Shown piece by piece: positions 23,609 to 31,802 of a DNA stretch of 41,261 bases (position 1 is the first letter of the stretch; the number at the start of each line of letters is the position of its first letter). The notes below the pieces were generated by a model, which ran no database searches, was not told where the DNA came from, and worked only from the letters and a program-made list of their open reading frames with translations. Position numbers and translations under genes: made by a program. Source of the stretch: Alicyclobacillus pomorum DSM 14955 (GTDB lineage Bacteria > Bacillota > Bacilli > Alicyclobacillales > Alicyclobacillaceae); assembly GCF_000472905.1 (NCBI RefSeq), contig NZ_AXAR01000023.1, positions 1 through 41,261 of the forward strand, read 5' to 3'.

Positions 23609-24774
23609 AACGCCCCCAGCTGGAGCACATTGTATTCGGATACGTATTTATGGAAGTCCGTGGTTCCAACATTCAGGCGTTGCTGCTGGACATGCAACAA
23701 AAAGGTGTGGTGCTGCACGACGTATTTGTAAAAGGTGACCGCGGCACAGTGGGTGTCTGTCTAAGGGACTTTGACGCGTTCTATCCCGCCTGCCGTAAAC
23801 ATGGTGTTAAGTTGAGGTTTACGTCGCGTTCCGGCATGCCGTTTTTCATCCGCAAACTACGGCGGAGAAAGGCTATGCTCGTAGGCATTGCTTTGTTTTT
23901 CGTCGCGTTGTACGGACTTGGGAACGTCATCTGGCAGGTAGACGTTTCAGGGGTTGAGGACGATTCCAGGCAACTGGTGATACAGGCCGCCAGAGAATTG
24001 GGCGTGTATCCAGGTTCCTGGAAGTCGAAGGTTCCCGAGCCTGATGTCATCCAGAGCAGACTGCTGAAAAAGTTACCCAACCTGATGTGGGTGGGAGTAC
24101 AAATGGATGGCAGCAAAGTCCGTATTGAAGCGGTTCCGAAAGTGCCGGATGTCCAACCACTGAACAAGACACCGCACGACGTCATCGCAGGGAAACCGGG
24201 TGTCATTCGCAGGGTGTTTGCCAACCGCGGAACCGTCATGGTCAAGCCAGGCCAAGTCGTGCACCCTGGTGACGTGGTGATTTCCGGGAACCTCGCGGGC
24301 GGTACGAAATGGGTGCCTGCAGATGGGCAGGTGTTTGCGGAGGTGTGGTACAACACGCGGATCACCATTCCGCTACAGGTGAATCAATCTGCCCTCACAG
24401 GCAACCACGTAGAACGAGACTACCTGACCTTGGGGGGCCTGAACCTGCGCTTCTGGGGATGGCAACAACCCGACTACCAAGCCACTTACGAACGGGACGA
24501 GACGTCGGACTGGAAACTGGGAGGTTTGACGCTGCCTGTCCAATGGAAGCAGGTCACTTTGTATGAAGTGTCTCCCGCTCAAGTGAAGCAATCAGAAGAC
24601 GATGCAGCACGGAATGCACTTGCGTTAGCAGCCCAAGACGTCCGCGGCCAAATGCGCGGAGATGGAGAAATTCTCGAGCAAACGGTTTTACATCGCGAAG
24701 TACAGCATGGTAAGCTATATGAAACGATTTTAACGAAGACTGATGAAAATATCGGCGTGGCCGCCTCGTCTTAG
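23605..24774 (+). CDS. yqfD: Sporulation protein YqfD
   Basis: A 389-residue membrane protein of the YqfD family, needed in sporulating Bacilli (a relative, SpoIV/YqfD, is conserved in spore formers). It has a cytoplasmic N-terminus (about 1-85), one membrane segment (about 93-112: MLVGIALFFVALYGLGNVIW), then a large external part that begins VDVSGVEDDSRQLVIQAARE and includes KTPHDVIAGKPGVIRRVFANRG and VVHPGDVVISGNL. The start GTG 23605 follows AAGGAGGGG and overlaps the yqfC stop. The product probably acts in the mother-cell membrane facing the forespore. Length matches the family (about 390). Confidence 0.93.
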   Translation: MKRPQLEHIVFGYVFMEVRGSNIQALLLDMQQKGVVLHDVFVKGDRGTVGVCLRDFDAFYPACRKHGVKLRFTSRSGMPFFIRKLRRRKAMLVGIALFFVALYGLGNVIWQVDVSGVEDDSRQLVIQAARELGVYPGSWKSKVPEPDVIQSRLLKKLPNLMWVGVQMDGSKVRIEAVPKVPDVQPLNKTPHDVIAGKPGVIRRVFANRGTVMVKPGQVVHPGDVVISGNLAGGTKWVPADGQVFAEVWYNTRITIPLQVNQSALTGNHVERDYLTLGGLNLRFWGWQQPDYQATYERDETSDWKLGGLTLPVQWKQVTLYEVSPAQVKQSEDDAARNALALAAQDVRGQMRGDGEILEQTVLHREVQHGKLYETILTKTDENIGVAASS

Positions 24775-24873
24775 CAGCCGCCGGATGGTGAGGCTGGTCA
24801 ACAGGCGAAAGGTCCGTCCTATCGTCAGTGGGGCGGTCAGCGACCTTGCCGCGACAAAGGAGTTGGGTGCCTT

Positions 24874-25851
24874 TTGGGGCAAGAGATCATCGTTCGCAAA
24901 TGGGCATTCGCAACGAACGAAGAAGCGGTATCCGTCCTCGGCCCGAACGATGCGTTGTTGCATCTGTTAGATCACGCCTATGAAGAAGCAAAGGTGACGA
25001 CCAGAGGTACCGAAGTCAGTTTGAGTGGCAAAGAAGAAGAAGTAGAAGCGATGTACGCCATACTCCGGGCAGTGACGCAACTGTCCCAGTTAGGCGTACA
25101 TTTGTCTGAAGGCGATTATCGGTACGCGATTGACTTGGCAAAAGCAGGCGAGATTAATGAACTCGTCCCACTGTATACCGCTGAAGTCGCAACCACCTAT
25201 CGCGGTAAAGTCATCCGCGTCAAGACGTTGGGGCAGCGCCGCTATGTGGATGCCATCCGCAAGAACGACATCGTGTTTGGTGTAGGGCCAGCCGGGACAG
25301 GCAAAACGTACCTTGCCGTAGCCCTCGCGGTCATGGCTTTGAAGCGCGGCGAAGTGAAGCGGATTGTGCTGACGCGCCCGGCTGTGGAAGCTGGGGAAAA
25401 TCTCGGTTTCTTGCCTGGAGATCTGCAGGAAAAGGTGGATCCGTACCTGCGACCCATTTACGACGCGCTGTACGACGTCTACGGTCTGGAGCAGGTGCAG
25501 CGTGGCTTTGAACGGGGAAATATTGAGGTGGCGCCGCTGGCGTACATGCGCGGACGCACCCTGGACGACTCATTTGTCATTCTGGACGAAGCGCAGAATA
25601 CCACAGCCGAGCAAATGAAAATGTTTTTGACGAGGCTCGGTTTTGGATCAAAAATGGTGATTACCGGAGACGTCACGCAGATTGACCTGCCCCGCGGACG
25701 ACTGTCGGGGCTTGTGCAAGCATCCCGGTTGTTGACCGATATCCCAGGTATCGCATTTCATTACTTCAGCGGACACGACGTGGTCCGGCACCACTTGGTG
25801 CAGAAGATCATCGAGGCTTATGATCATGATGCAAGTGCCTTGCCGCAGTGA
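24874..25851 (+). CDS. phoH: PhoH-like ATPase
   Basis: A 325-residue P-loop ATPase of the PhoH family, related to superfamily I helicases; the cellular role is not settled, though links to RNA metabolism are proposed, partly because of its constant neighbour ybeY. Visible motifs are Walker A GPAGTGKTYLAVALAV (about residue 134), VLTRPAVEAGENLGFLPGDL, Walker B FVILDEAQNTT, and MVITGDVTQIDLPRG. The start TTG 24874 (MGQEIIVRKWAF) is supported by N-terminal length and AAAGGAG eleven bases upstream. The gap of 99 bases after yqfD contains no gene. In Bacillus the order yqfD-phoH-pgpH-ybeY is the same. Confidence 0.93.
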   Translation: MGQEIIVRKWAFATNEEAVSVLGPNDALLHLLDHAYEEAKVTTRGTEVSLSGKEEEVEAMYAILRAVTQLSQLGVHLSEGDYRYAIDLAKAGEINELVPLYTAEVATTYRGKVIRVKTLGQRRYVDAIRKNDIVFGVGPAGTGKTYLAVALAVMALKRGEVKRIVLTRPAVEAGENLGFLPGDLQEKVDPYLRPIYDALYDVYGLEQVQRGFERGNIEVAPLAYMRGRTLDDSFVILDEAQNTTAEQMKMFLTRLGFGSKMVITGDVTQIDLPRGRLSGLVQASRLLTDIPGIAFHYFSGHDVVRHHLVQKIIEAYDHDASALPQ

Positions 25852-25884
25852 GTACACCTGCGGCAGGCAGACGGAGTGGGACCA

Positions 25885-25914
25885 TTCGAACACCGAGTGT
25901 GGGTTCGAACACTC
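25885..25914 (+). repeat. Duplicated TTCGAACAC with a 6-bp stem
   Basis: TTCGAACAC occurs at 25885-25893 and 25904-25912. GAGTGT (25895-25900) can also pair with ACACTC (25909-25914). This lies between phoH and pgpH and could be a weak hairpin or a regulator site. Confidence 0.4.
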
Positions 25915-25934
25915 TCAGTTAAGGGGAAATTGCG

Positions 25935-28052
25935 TTGCAGTTGTCGAATTGGAACCGAACCTTACAAAAGTTCCTGGATGACCCAACCTTCCGCGAAAGT
26001 CCGAAGGTGAGGATTGGGGTATACGTTGCCATGGCGATTGCCATGTACCTCGTGCTCATTGGGAGTGTGCTGCCACCGCGGTATCAGTTCCAAGTTGGGC
26101 AGACCAGTCCTGTGACCATTGTAGCCCCTATCACCGCTGTGGATACGCTAGCCACACAGCGCGCAAAACAGGATGCAATGGACAAGGTTCCAAAGCAGTA
26201 CGAGCAGTCTACTGCCGTCGAGGAAGAGGCTGTGACCAGTGTCCAAAAGCTGTTCTCGACGGCGACCCAGGTTATTTCTGACAAATCTCTGACGCAGTCG
26301 GAGAAGCTCGAAGAACTGACCTCGGTGGCTCCGCAGAAGGTCTCGCAATCCACGCTGCAGGCCATGCTCAGCATGAACGTTCATCAATTGGGCGTGCTGC
26401 AGAGTGTGTCGTTGCGGATTGTTCAAGATTTACTAGGGGCGCCGTTCTACGAGGACTCAGCACAGCAAGCGGGTCTTCTGGTGGATCGCCAGATGCAAAT
26501 TTTTGATCTGGACCGCGTGTCCCGCTTGATTGTGCAGGACGTGGTCGAAAGTGTCCTTAAGCCGAATATGGTGTACAAGCCCGACGCCACGAAAGCGGCG
26601 AGGGACGCTGCGGCGAGAGCCGTACCGGACGTGTACATTCATCAAGGAGACGTCATTGTCTCTAAGAACGGGATCATTACGCAAAGTGTCCAGAGCCGGC
26701 TGCGTGACGTGGGCTTGTACAGCAAGGAGCCGAACTACAAGATTTTTCTGGGATTTGCGTTGTTCATGGCCATTTCTGTCGGCCTCGTTGCGACGTACAT
26801 TGAACGTCGTTCGCCGCGACGAAAACTGGACAACTTGATGCTCGTCATTCTCGGACTGATCCTTTTACTCATGTCGATTTTGATTTCCTGTACAAAGGGA
26901 ATCACCAACAGCGGTGGACCTACTTCCGTCGCGTACTTGGTTCCGCTGTCCGTTGGTTCGATGCTGATTACGGTGTTGATGGACGCCTCCTTGGCGGTGG
27001 TCGCGTCGTTTTACGTATCCTTGTTGTTTGGTGCCGCCGAGGGCTATGATTACTGGTTCGCGTGCATCGCGTTTCTCGGGTCGCTCGTCGGGGCGTACAG
27101 CGTGGCAAAGGTCACGCATCGAGGCACGTTTATGCGCGCTGGATTTTTCGTAGCGGGCATCAACGTCCTGGGTATTACGGCGATGTACCTGATGGAAACC
27201 GATAACCGGATGAACTTCCATTCGTTCTCGCTGTACATCGGCATGGGTATTCTCAATGGGTTGATCAGTGCCGTGTTGACCATGGGCATTCTGCCGTTCT
27301 TTGAGACGGCTTTTGGGTTGCTGACTTCCATTCGCTTACTGGAGTTGTCCAACCCGAACAATCCGCTGTTGAAGAAACTCCTGATGGAGGCACCCGGCAC
27401 GTATCACCACAGTTTGATTGTCGGGAATCTCGCGGAAGCCGCCGCAGAAATCGTAGGGGCAGATCCACTGATCTGCCGCGTCGGCGCGTATTACCATGAC
27501 GTGGGGAAGACGAAGCGGCCGTTGTTCTTCGTTGAGAACCAGATGACCAGGGACAACCCGCACGACAAGATTGCGCCGAGCCTCAGCCATCTGATTATCA
27601 CGTCGCACGTGACCGACGGACTGGAAATGCTCGAGAACGCGGGCTTGCCGAAGCCGATTCGCGATATCTGTGCGACGCACCACGGGACGACCATTCTCTG
27701 GTACTTCTACAACAAGGCCAGAGAAGCGGATAAGAATGGAACTGTGAGCATTGATGATTACCGCTATCCAGGGCCGAAGCCGAAAACACGGGAATGTGCC
27801 ATCGTGATGATCTGCGACGCGGTGGAAGCGGCTGTACGCAGCATGTCTCGACCTACGCCGAACCGCGTCGAAGGCGTCATCCGTAAAATCATCCGTGACA
27901 GGCTTCAGGATGGGCAACTGGACGAGTGCGATTTGACTTTGCAGGATTTGGATGTGATGGTTGGCGCATTCATGAAGACGTTAAAGGGTATTTATCACTC
28001 GAGGATTGAGTATCCAGATCCCGAGAAAATCCGAAAGGAAGTATCGCGGTGA
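25935..28052 (+). CDS. pgpH: Cyclic-di-AMP phosphodiesterase PgpH (7TM-HD)
   Basis: PgpH degrades cyclic di-AMP, a second messenger for potassium and osmotic control. The 705-residue protein has an N-terminal membrane segment (about 29-46), a large extracellular domain (about 50-265), seven membrane helices (about 273-465), and a cytoplasmic HD domain: HHSLIVGNLAEAAAEIVGAD, YYHDVGKTKRP with the HD pair, and SLSHLIITSHVTDG, ending in RPTPNRVEGVIRKIIRDRL. The TTG start at 25935 has AAGGGG eight bases upstream. The stop overlaps the GTG of ybeY (GTGA). It corresponds to Bacillus YqfF, and the length (about 710) is normal. Confidence 0.95.
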   Translation: MQLSNWNRTLQKFLDDPTFRESPKVRIGVYVAMAIAMYLVLIGSVLPPRYQFQVGQTSPVTIVAPITAVDTLATQRAKQDAMDKVPKQYEQSTAVEEEAVTSVQKLFSTATQVISDKSLTQSEKLEELTSVAPQKVSQSTLQAMLSMNVHQLGVLQSVSLRIVQDLLGAPFYEDSAQQAGLLVDRQMQIFDLDRVSRLIVQDVVESVLKPNMVYKPDATKAARDAAARAVPDVYIHQGDVIVSKNGIITQSVQSRLRDVGLYSKEPNYKIFLGFALFMAISVGLVATYIERRSPRRKLDNLMLVILGLILLLMSILISCTKGITNSGGPTSVAYLVPLSVGSMLITVLMDASLAVVASFYVSLLFGAAEGYDYWFACIAFLGSLVGAYSVAKVTHRGTFMRAGFFVAGINVLGITAMYLMETDNRMNFHSFSLYIGMGILNGLISAVLTMGILPFFETAFGLLTSIRLLELSNPNNPLLKKLLMEAPGTYHHSLIVGNLAEAAAEIVGADPLICRVGAYYHDVGKTKRPLFFVENQMTRDNPHDKIAPSLSHLIITSHVTDGLEMLENAGLPKPIRDICATHHGTTILWYFYNKAREADKNGTVSIDDYRYPGPKPKTRECAIVMICDAVEAAVRSMSRPTPNRVEGVIRKIIRDRLQDGQLDECDLTLQDLDVMVGAFMKTLKGIYHSRIEYPDPEKIRKEVSR

Positions 28053-28537
28053 ATGTGGTGATTGAGACCAGCGTGGACGTTCGCGTGGATATGTCCCCAT
28101 ATCCAAGTATCAACGAGTCGTTCGTGCAAAAGGTGTTGCAAGCAGCAGGAGAGCACGTGTCGACTTCGGGAGAAGTTTCTGTTTCGTTCGTATCCGACGA
28201 GGAAATCCATACGTTGAACCGGGACTATCGGGGTGTTGACCGGCCGACCGATGTGCTGTCGTTTGCGCTTCGCGAAGGCGACGACGTACCGTCTGTGGCA
28301 GAAACTGACGGGCTGGAATTGCTCGGCGACATCGTCATTAGCGTGCCGCGAGCCGTCGCCCAAGCGGCCGAATATCACCACAGCGTCGAGCGAGAAATCG
28401 GTTTTTTGTTAGTGCACGGGTTTTTACACTTAATTGGCTATGATCACCAGGATGAGGCGTCTGAGCGCGAGATGTTTCAGCTGCAAGAAGATGTCCTTCA
28501 AAAACTCGGCCTCACGAGGAATTCGGTGAGCGGTTAA
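28049..28537 (+). CDS. ybeY: rRNA maturation endoribonuclease YbeY
   Basis: YbeY is a zinc endoribonuclease needed for 16S rRNA 3'-end maturation and ribosome quality control. In this 162-residue protein the metal site HGFLHLIGYDH (HGxxHLxGYDH) is at about 129-139, preceded by FVSDEEIHTLNRDYRGVDRPTDVLSF, the family's N-terminal signature, and LLGDIVIS. The GTG start at 28049 is inside the pgpH stop and follows AAAGGAAG. The stop codon overlaps the dgkA ATG (TAATG). Tight packing from pgpH to era suggests one transcript. Confidence 0.96.
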   Translation: MNVVIETSVDVRVDMSPYPSINESFVQKVLQAAGEHVSTSGEVSVSFVSDEEIHTLNRDYRGVDRPTDVLSFALREGDDVPSVAETDGLELLGDIVISVPRAVAQAAEYHHSVEREIGFLLVHGFLHLIGYDHQDEASEREMFQLQEDVLQKLGLTRNSVSG

Positions 28538-29070
28538 TGCACAGGTCTGCACACGGCCGCCGCCAATCTCTCATGGCCTCCTTCGCTGCTGCACTGGACG
28601 GGATGTGTTACGCCTTAGTCACAGAGCGGAACACCAAAATCCACTTCGTGGGCGCCTGTCTCGTACTTGTTTGGAACTTGTGCGTCCGACCGCCTCTGCC
28701 TTTGGTCACGGCCACAATAGCGGCTGTTTGTCTGGTGTTTTCCGCAGAGTTGGTGAACACATCGGTCGAGCGCTTAGTGGACCTAGCCGCAGGGGGACGT
28801 GTTCACTCCCTCGCCAAATTCGCCAAGGATGTGGCTGCAGCAGCTGTCCTGATGGTCAGCGTCGGCGCAGTGGCCGTCGGAGGGTACGTCGCTGTGGCCA
28901 TGCTTCCTTGGCATTTTCGACTATGGTCTCTCGCGCATCTGGGCGGTGCCCTGGTGAGCTTGGTTGGATTGATCTTCTTGTTCATCCTGGCGTTGTGTTC
29001 ATGGATGAGACGCAAGCTTTACATATATCCCATTGTATCGGAGGAGACAAACCATGGACGCCGACCGTGA
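28537..29070 (+). CDS. dgkA: Undecaprenol/diacylglycerol kinase (DgkA) with extra C-terminal helix
   Basis: A small membrane kinase that, in Gram-positive bacteria, phosphorylates undecaprenol and so recycles the cell-wall lipid carrier. Residues 1 to about 125 match DgkA: ALVTERNTKIHFVGACLVLV, FSAELVNTSVERLVDLAAGG with the catalytic Glu and the ExxNTxxE pattern, and SLAKFAKDVAAAAVLM. The protein is 177 residues, about 50 longer than Bacillus DgkA; the extra part is a further hydrophobic stretch (about 138-157) and a short basic tail. It starts within the ybeY stop and its last 17 bases overlap era. In Bacillus a cytidine deaminase gene (cdd) lies between dgkA and era; here it is missing. Confidence 0.9.
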   Translation: MHRSAHGRRQSLMASFAAALDGMCYALVTERNTKIHFVGACLVLVWNLCVRPPLPLVTATIAAVCLVFSAELVNTSVERLVDLAAGGRVHSLAKFAKDVAAAAVLMVSVGAVAVGGYVAVAMLPWHFRLWSLAHLGGALVSLVGLIFLFILALCSWMRRKLYIYPIVSEETNHGRRP

Positions 29071-29965
29071 CAAGCCGTTTAAATCAGGGTTTGCCGCTCT
29101 CATCGGGCGACCAAACGTGGGTAAGTCGACTTTGTTGAACGCCTTAGTGGGTCAAAAGGTCGCCATCATGTCGAATCGACCTCAGACCACGAGAAACCGT
29201 ATTCGCGGCGTGTTGACGACGAATGACATGCAGATTGTGTTTATTGATACACCGGGCATTCACAAACCTCACCATCGGCTGGGCGAGTACATGGTAGAAG
29301 CCGCGGAGGCCACGTTCCGGGAAGTGGATGTCATTCTGTTTGTGTGCGACGCCACGGAGCCGGGCCATCCCGGTGATGACCACGTCCTCGAGAAAATTCA
29401 CGGTGTACAGACACCCGTGTTTCTCATCATTAACAAAGTGGACGCGGTCCCTAAACCTGACCTCCTGAAGATGATAGCGGACTACAGTCAGAAGGGGCCG
29501 TTTGCCGAAATCATTCCCGTATCTGCGAAGGAACACATTCAATTGGATGTGCTCACAAGTGCGTTGGCGAAGCTGCTGCCGGAAGGGCCGAAATTCTATC
29601 CGGAAGACATGGTCACGGATCATCCAGAGCAGTTCATCATTGCGGAGAACATTCGAGAGAAAGTCCTGCACTTAACCCGAGAAGAGGTACCACACTCAGT
29701 GGCAGTCGTGGTGGAGCAACTGGAGCGTCGGGAGAACAGCAATGTTCTCTACGTTCACGCGGTGATCTACACGGAGCGCGAAAGTCAAAAAGGCATTCTG
29801 ATTGGCAAGCGCGGCGCGATGCTCAAGAAGGTGGGACAACTCGCTCGAAAAGAGTTAGAGGCACTGTTCGGGAACAAGGTATATCTGGAACTTTGGGTGA
29901 AAGTGAAAAAGGATTGGCGCAATGAGCCGGCACTGCTGAGACGGTTTGGTCTTGATGAGCGCTGA
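29054..29965 (+). CDS. era: GTPase Era
   Basis: Era is an essential GTPase that binds 16S rRNA near its 3' end and helps 30S subunit maturation. The 303-residue protein has the G1 loop GRPNVGKSTLLNAL (about residue 15), G2 RPQTTRNRIRG, G3 DTPGIHKPHHRLGEYMV, G4 NKVDAVPKP and G5 PVSAK, then the KH RNA-binding domain with GILIGKRGAMLKKVGQLARKELE and VYLELWVKVKKDWR. The start ATG 29054 follows GGAGGAGACA; an upstream in-frame start lies within dgkA and lacks a site. It overlaps the end of dgkA by 17 bases. Confidence 0.97.
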   Translation: MDADRDKPFKSGFAALIGRPNVGKSTLLNALVGQKVAIMSNRPQTTRNRIRGVLTTNDMQIVFIDTPGIHKPHHRLGEYMVEAAEATFREVDVILFVCDATEPGHPGDDHVLEKIHGVQTPVFLIINKVDAVPKPDLLKMIADYSQKGPFAEIIPVSAKEHIQLDVLTSALAKLLPEGPKFYPEDMVTDHPEQFIIAENIREKVLHLTREEVPHSVAVVVEQLERRENSNVLYVHAVIYTERESQKGILIGKRGAMLKKVGQLARKELEALFGNKVYLELWVKVKKDWRNEPALLRRFGLDER

Positions 29966-30089
29966 CGCAGCAGTGACCAGCTTGGCAGTTTGTTCATAGT
30001 ATATTCGTGTCTGGCCGCGGCACTCTAGATGTGAGGCACCCTGAAATACCACGCAGCTGAAATGAAACTCTGTAGAGGAGATGATTTGG

Positions 30090-30230
30090 TTGCGGGATTT
30101 TTCATGGAGATACTTCACAATGACGGGTGACATTCATGCGTATTTGCTGTACAAAAAACATCAGGAACGCGAACAGGATGCTGAGGAACTGAACAGCGAG
30201 GCGGACACGATAGAACCATCCATGGAGTAA
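30090..30230 (+). CDS. yqzL: YqzL family small protein
   Basis: A 46-codon gene. The product reads MRDFSWRYFTMTGDIHAYLL then YKKHQEREQDAEELNSEADT and a short tail. This resembles the Bacillus YqzL peptide (about 47 residues, with an aromatic DFxWxxFxxTGxIxxYLL core), which lies at the same place between era and recO. Its function is unknown. The start is TTG 30090, nine bases after GAGGAG. An ATG at 30081 in the same frame directly abuts that ribosome site and is a poor start. The 124 bases before it (29966-30089) hold no other gene. Confidence 0.82.
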   Translation: MRDFSWRYFTMTGDIHAYLLYKKHQEREQDAEELNSEADTIEPSME

Positions 30231-30268
30231 TCAGGGGTTGTCTGAACCTTTGGGAGTGGAGTTGTCGG

Positions 30269-31054
30269 TTGCTTTACAACACGGAAGCCATCGTGGTACG
30301 GAGCATAGCCTATGGTGAATCGGATGCCATTGTGACATTGCTGACACCGGGCGGCTTGGTCGCTGTTATGGCAAGGGGTGCCAAGAAGCCGCAAAGCCGC
30401 CTGGCGGCCGGAGTACAGCTGTGTGTCCAGGGAACGTTTACGTTATACCGCAGATCCGGAATGGGAACTTTGTCACAAGTGGAGATGGTCAACTCACGGC
30501 GTGGGTTGCGGGAGGACCTCCAACGGGCGGCGTATGCCGCCTATTTTTGTGAATTGGTGGCTGCCATTTCAGAAGAGGCTCCGAATGGGAGTGAGGTCGT
30601 TTATCGCTTGTTTGCTGGAGCATTGGACCGGCTCGAGATGCAGGAAAGCCCGCCTCCGGTGACCGCGCGGATTTGGGAAACGAAGATTTTGCGGCTGGTG
30701 GGTGCGAGTCCGGACTGGACCACTTGTGTTCATTGCCATCGGGAAGGGCTGGAGAACGCCGCATACAGCCCTAGAGAAGGTGGGTTTGTCTGCGAACTTT
30801 GTGCATCGAAGTACGCGGGAAACCGTGATCCTGGACAGTCCATGTGGGTTACGCCAAGTTCGGTTCCCAAGATATTAAAGAGTTTTGAAATCGTGCCGTG
30901 GAACCGCCTTGGGTCGGTTCGGTTGTCACAGGCGACACTGGAAGCCATCAAGCGCATTCTGGAAGTGCAGCTCCGCGATTTTGCCGGGCTTTGGCCAAGG
31001 TCGCGGTCGTTCCTGGACAGCATTGACGAAGTGTATCCTGACACCCAGGAGTAA
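30269..31054 (+). CDS. recO: DNA repair protein RecO
   Basis: RecO loads RecA and anneals single strands in the RecFOR recombination-repair pathway. The 261-residue protein starts with the OB-fold domain (EAIVVRSIAYGESDAIVTLL, GLVAVMARGAKKPQSRL) and has the C-terminal zinc site CVHC ... CELC (about residues 153-174), both typical. The TTG start at 30269 has GGAGTGGAG just upstream and gives the usual start MLYNTEAIVV. It follows yqzL by 38 bases. In Bacillus glyQ-glyS come next; they are absent here and ccpN follows directly. Confidence 0.93.
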   Translation: MLYNTEAIVVRSIAYGESDAIVTLLTPGGLVAVMARGAKKPQSRLAAGVQLCVQGTFTLYRRSGMGTLSQVEMVNSRRGLREDLQRAAYAAYFCELVAAISEEAPNGSEVVYRLFAGALDRLEMQESPPPVTARIWETKILRLVGASPDWTTCVHCHREGLENAAYSPREGGFVCELCASKYAGNRDPGQSMWVTPSSVPKILKSFEIVPWNRLGSVRLSQATLEAIKRILEVQLRDFAGLWPRSRSFLDSIDEVYPDTQE

Positions 31055-31137
31055 GGTGACCATCATGTGCAAACGCTGTTCGAGTGTTATATACTAATTA
31101 CAATCATGCATCAAATAGTATGACGGATTGAGCGGGG

Positions 31138-31779
31138 GTGATGGTCATCGAACTGACGAAACGTCAGGAGCAGATAATTGAGATTGTGAAGCGGCACGGA
31201 CCGATTACTGGAGAGCGCATTGCAGACATTCTCAACTTGACGCGAGCGACGCTGCGACCGGATCTCTCGATTCTGACAATGGCAGGCTATCTGGAAGCGC
31301 GCCCTCGAGTAGGGTATTATTACAGCGGCAAAAAGAACGCCGACCTGTATGGGGAGGCCTTGCGCAAGCTAAAAGTGAAGGACTACAAGGCGGTACCGGT
31401 GGTGATTACGGAAAAGACATCGGTATACGACGCCATCGTCACGATGTTTATGGAAGACGTAGGCACGTTGATTGTCGTGCGCGACGGCTTTTTGCAAGGT
31501 GTTGTCTCGCGCAAGGATCTGCTCAAGGTGGCCATTGGTGGCGGAGACATCCGTCAATTTCCTGTGAATATGGCCATGACCCGCTTGCCGCATGTGATTA
31601 CTGTGGATGTGGAAGAGTCGCTGTACGAGGCGGCCTCACTCATGGTGCGCCACGAAGTCGACTCTCTGCCCGTCGTCCGTCACAACGCGGAGCAGTCTGG
31701 TTTGGAAGTTGTCGGTCGAGTGTCCAAGACCACTGTAACCAGGGCCTTTGTGGAACTCGGCCAGTATCGCGATGTTTAG
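31138..31779 (+). CDS. ccpN: Transcriptional repressor CcpN (HTH + two CBS domains)
   Basis: CcpN represses gluconeogenic genes (gapB, pckA in Bacillus) in the presence of glucose; it senses adenine nucleotides through its CBS pair. This 213-residue protein has an N-terminal winged helix (IELTKRQEQIIEIVKRHGPI, then NLTRATLRPDLSILTMAGYL), then two CBS domains (about 82-140 and 148-205; VGTLIVVRDGFLQGVVSRKD, EVDSLPVVRHN). The start may be GTG 31138 or ATG 31141; both give the right N-terminus. It is followed by ppsR 23 bases later, the usual pair, in which ppsR is thought to modulate CcpN. The -10 TATACT at about 31090 could belong to its promoter. Confidence 0.93.
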   Translation: MMVIELTKRQEQIIEIVKRHGPITGERIADILNLTRATLRPDLSILTMAGYLEARPRVGYYYSGKKNADLYGEALRKLKVKDYKAVPVVITEKTSVYDAIVTMFMEDVGTLIVVRDGFLQGVVSRKDLLKVAIGGGDIRQFPVNMAMTRLPHVITVDVEESLYEAASLMVRHEVDSLPVVRHNAEQSGLEVVGRVSKTTVTRAFVELGQYRDV

Positions 31780-31802
31780 GACGATATACGGGAGGGGAAA
31801 GA

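Noticed and set aside
24743-24970. An open frame that overlaps the end of yqfD and the start of phoH
   Set aside because: It is out of frame with two clear genes, lacks similarity to anything I know and is Arg/Ser-rich like a shadow frame.
29995-30001. CATAGTA as a sigma-G -10 for yqzL
   Set aside because: It fits the -10 pattern but there is no matching -35 at the right distance, so I do not list it as a promoter.
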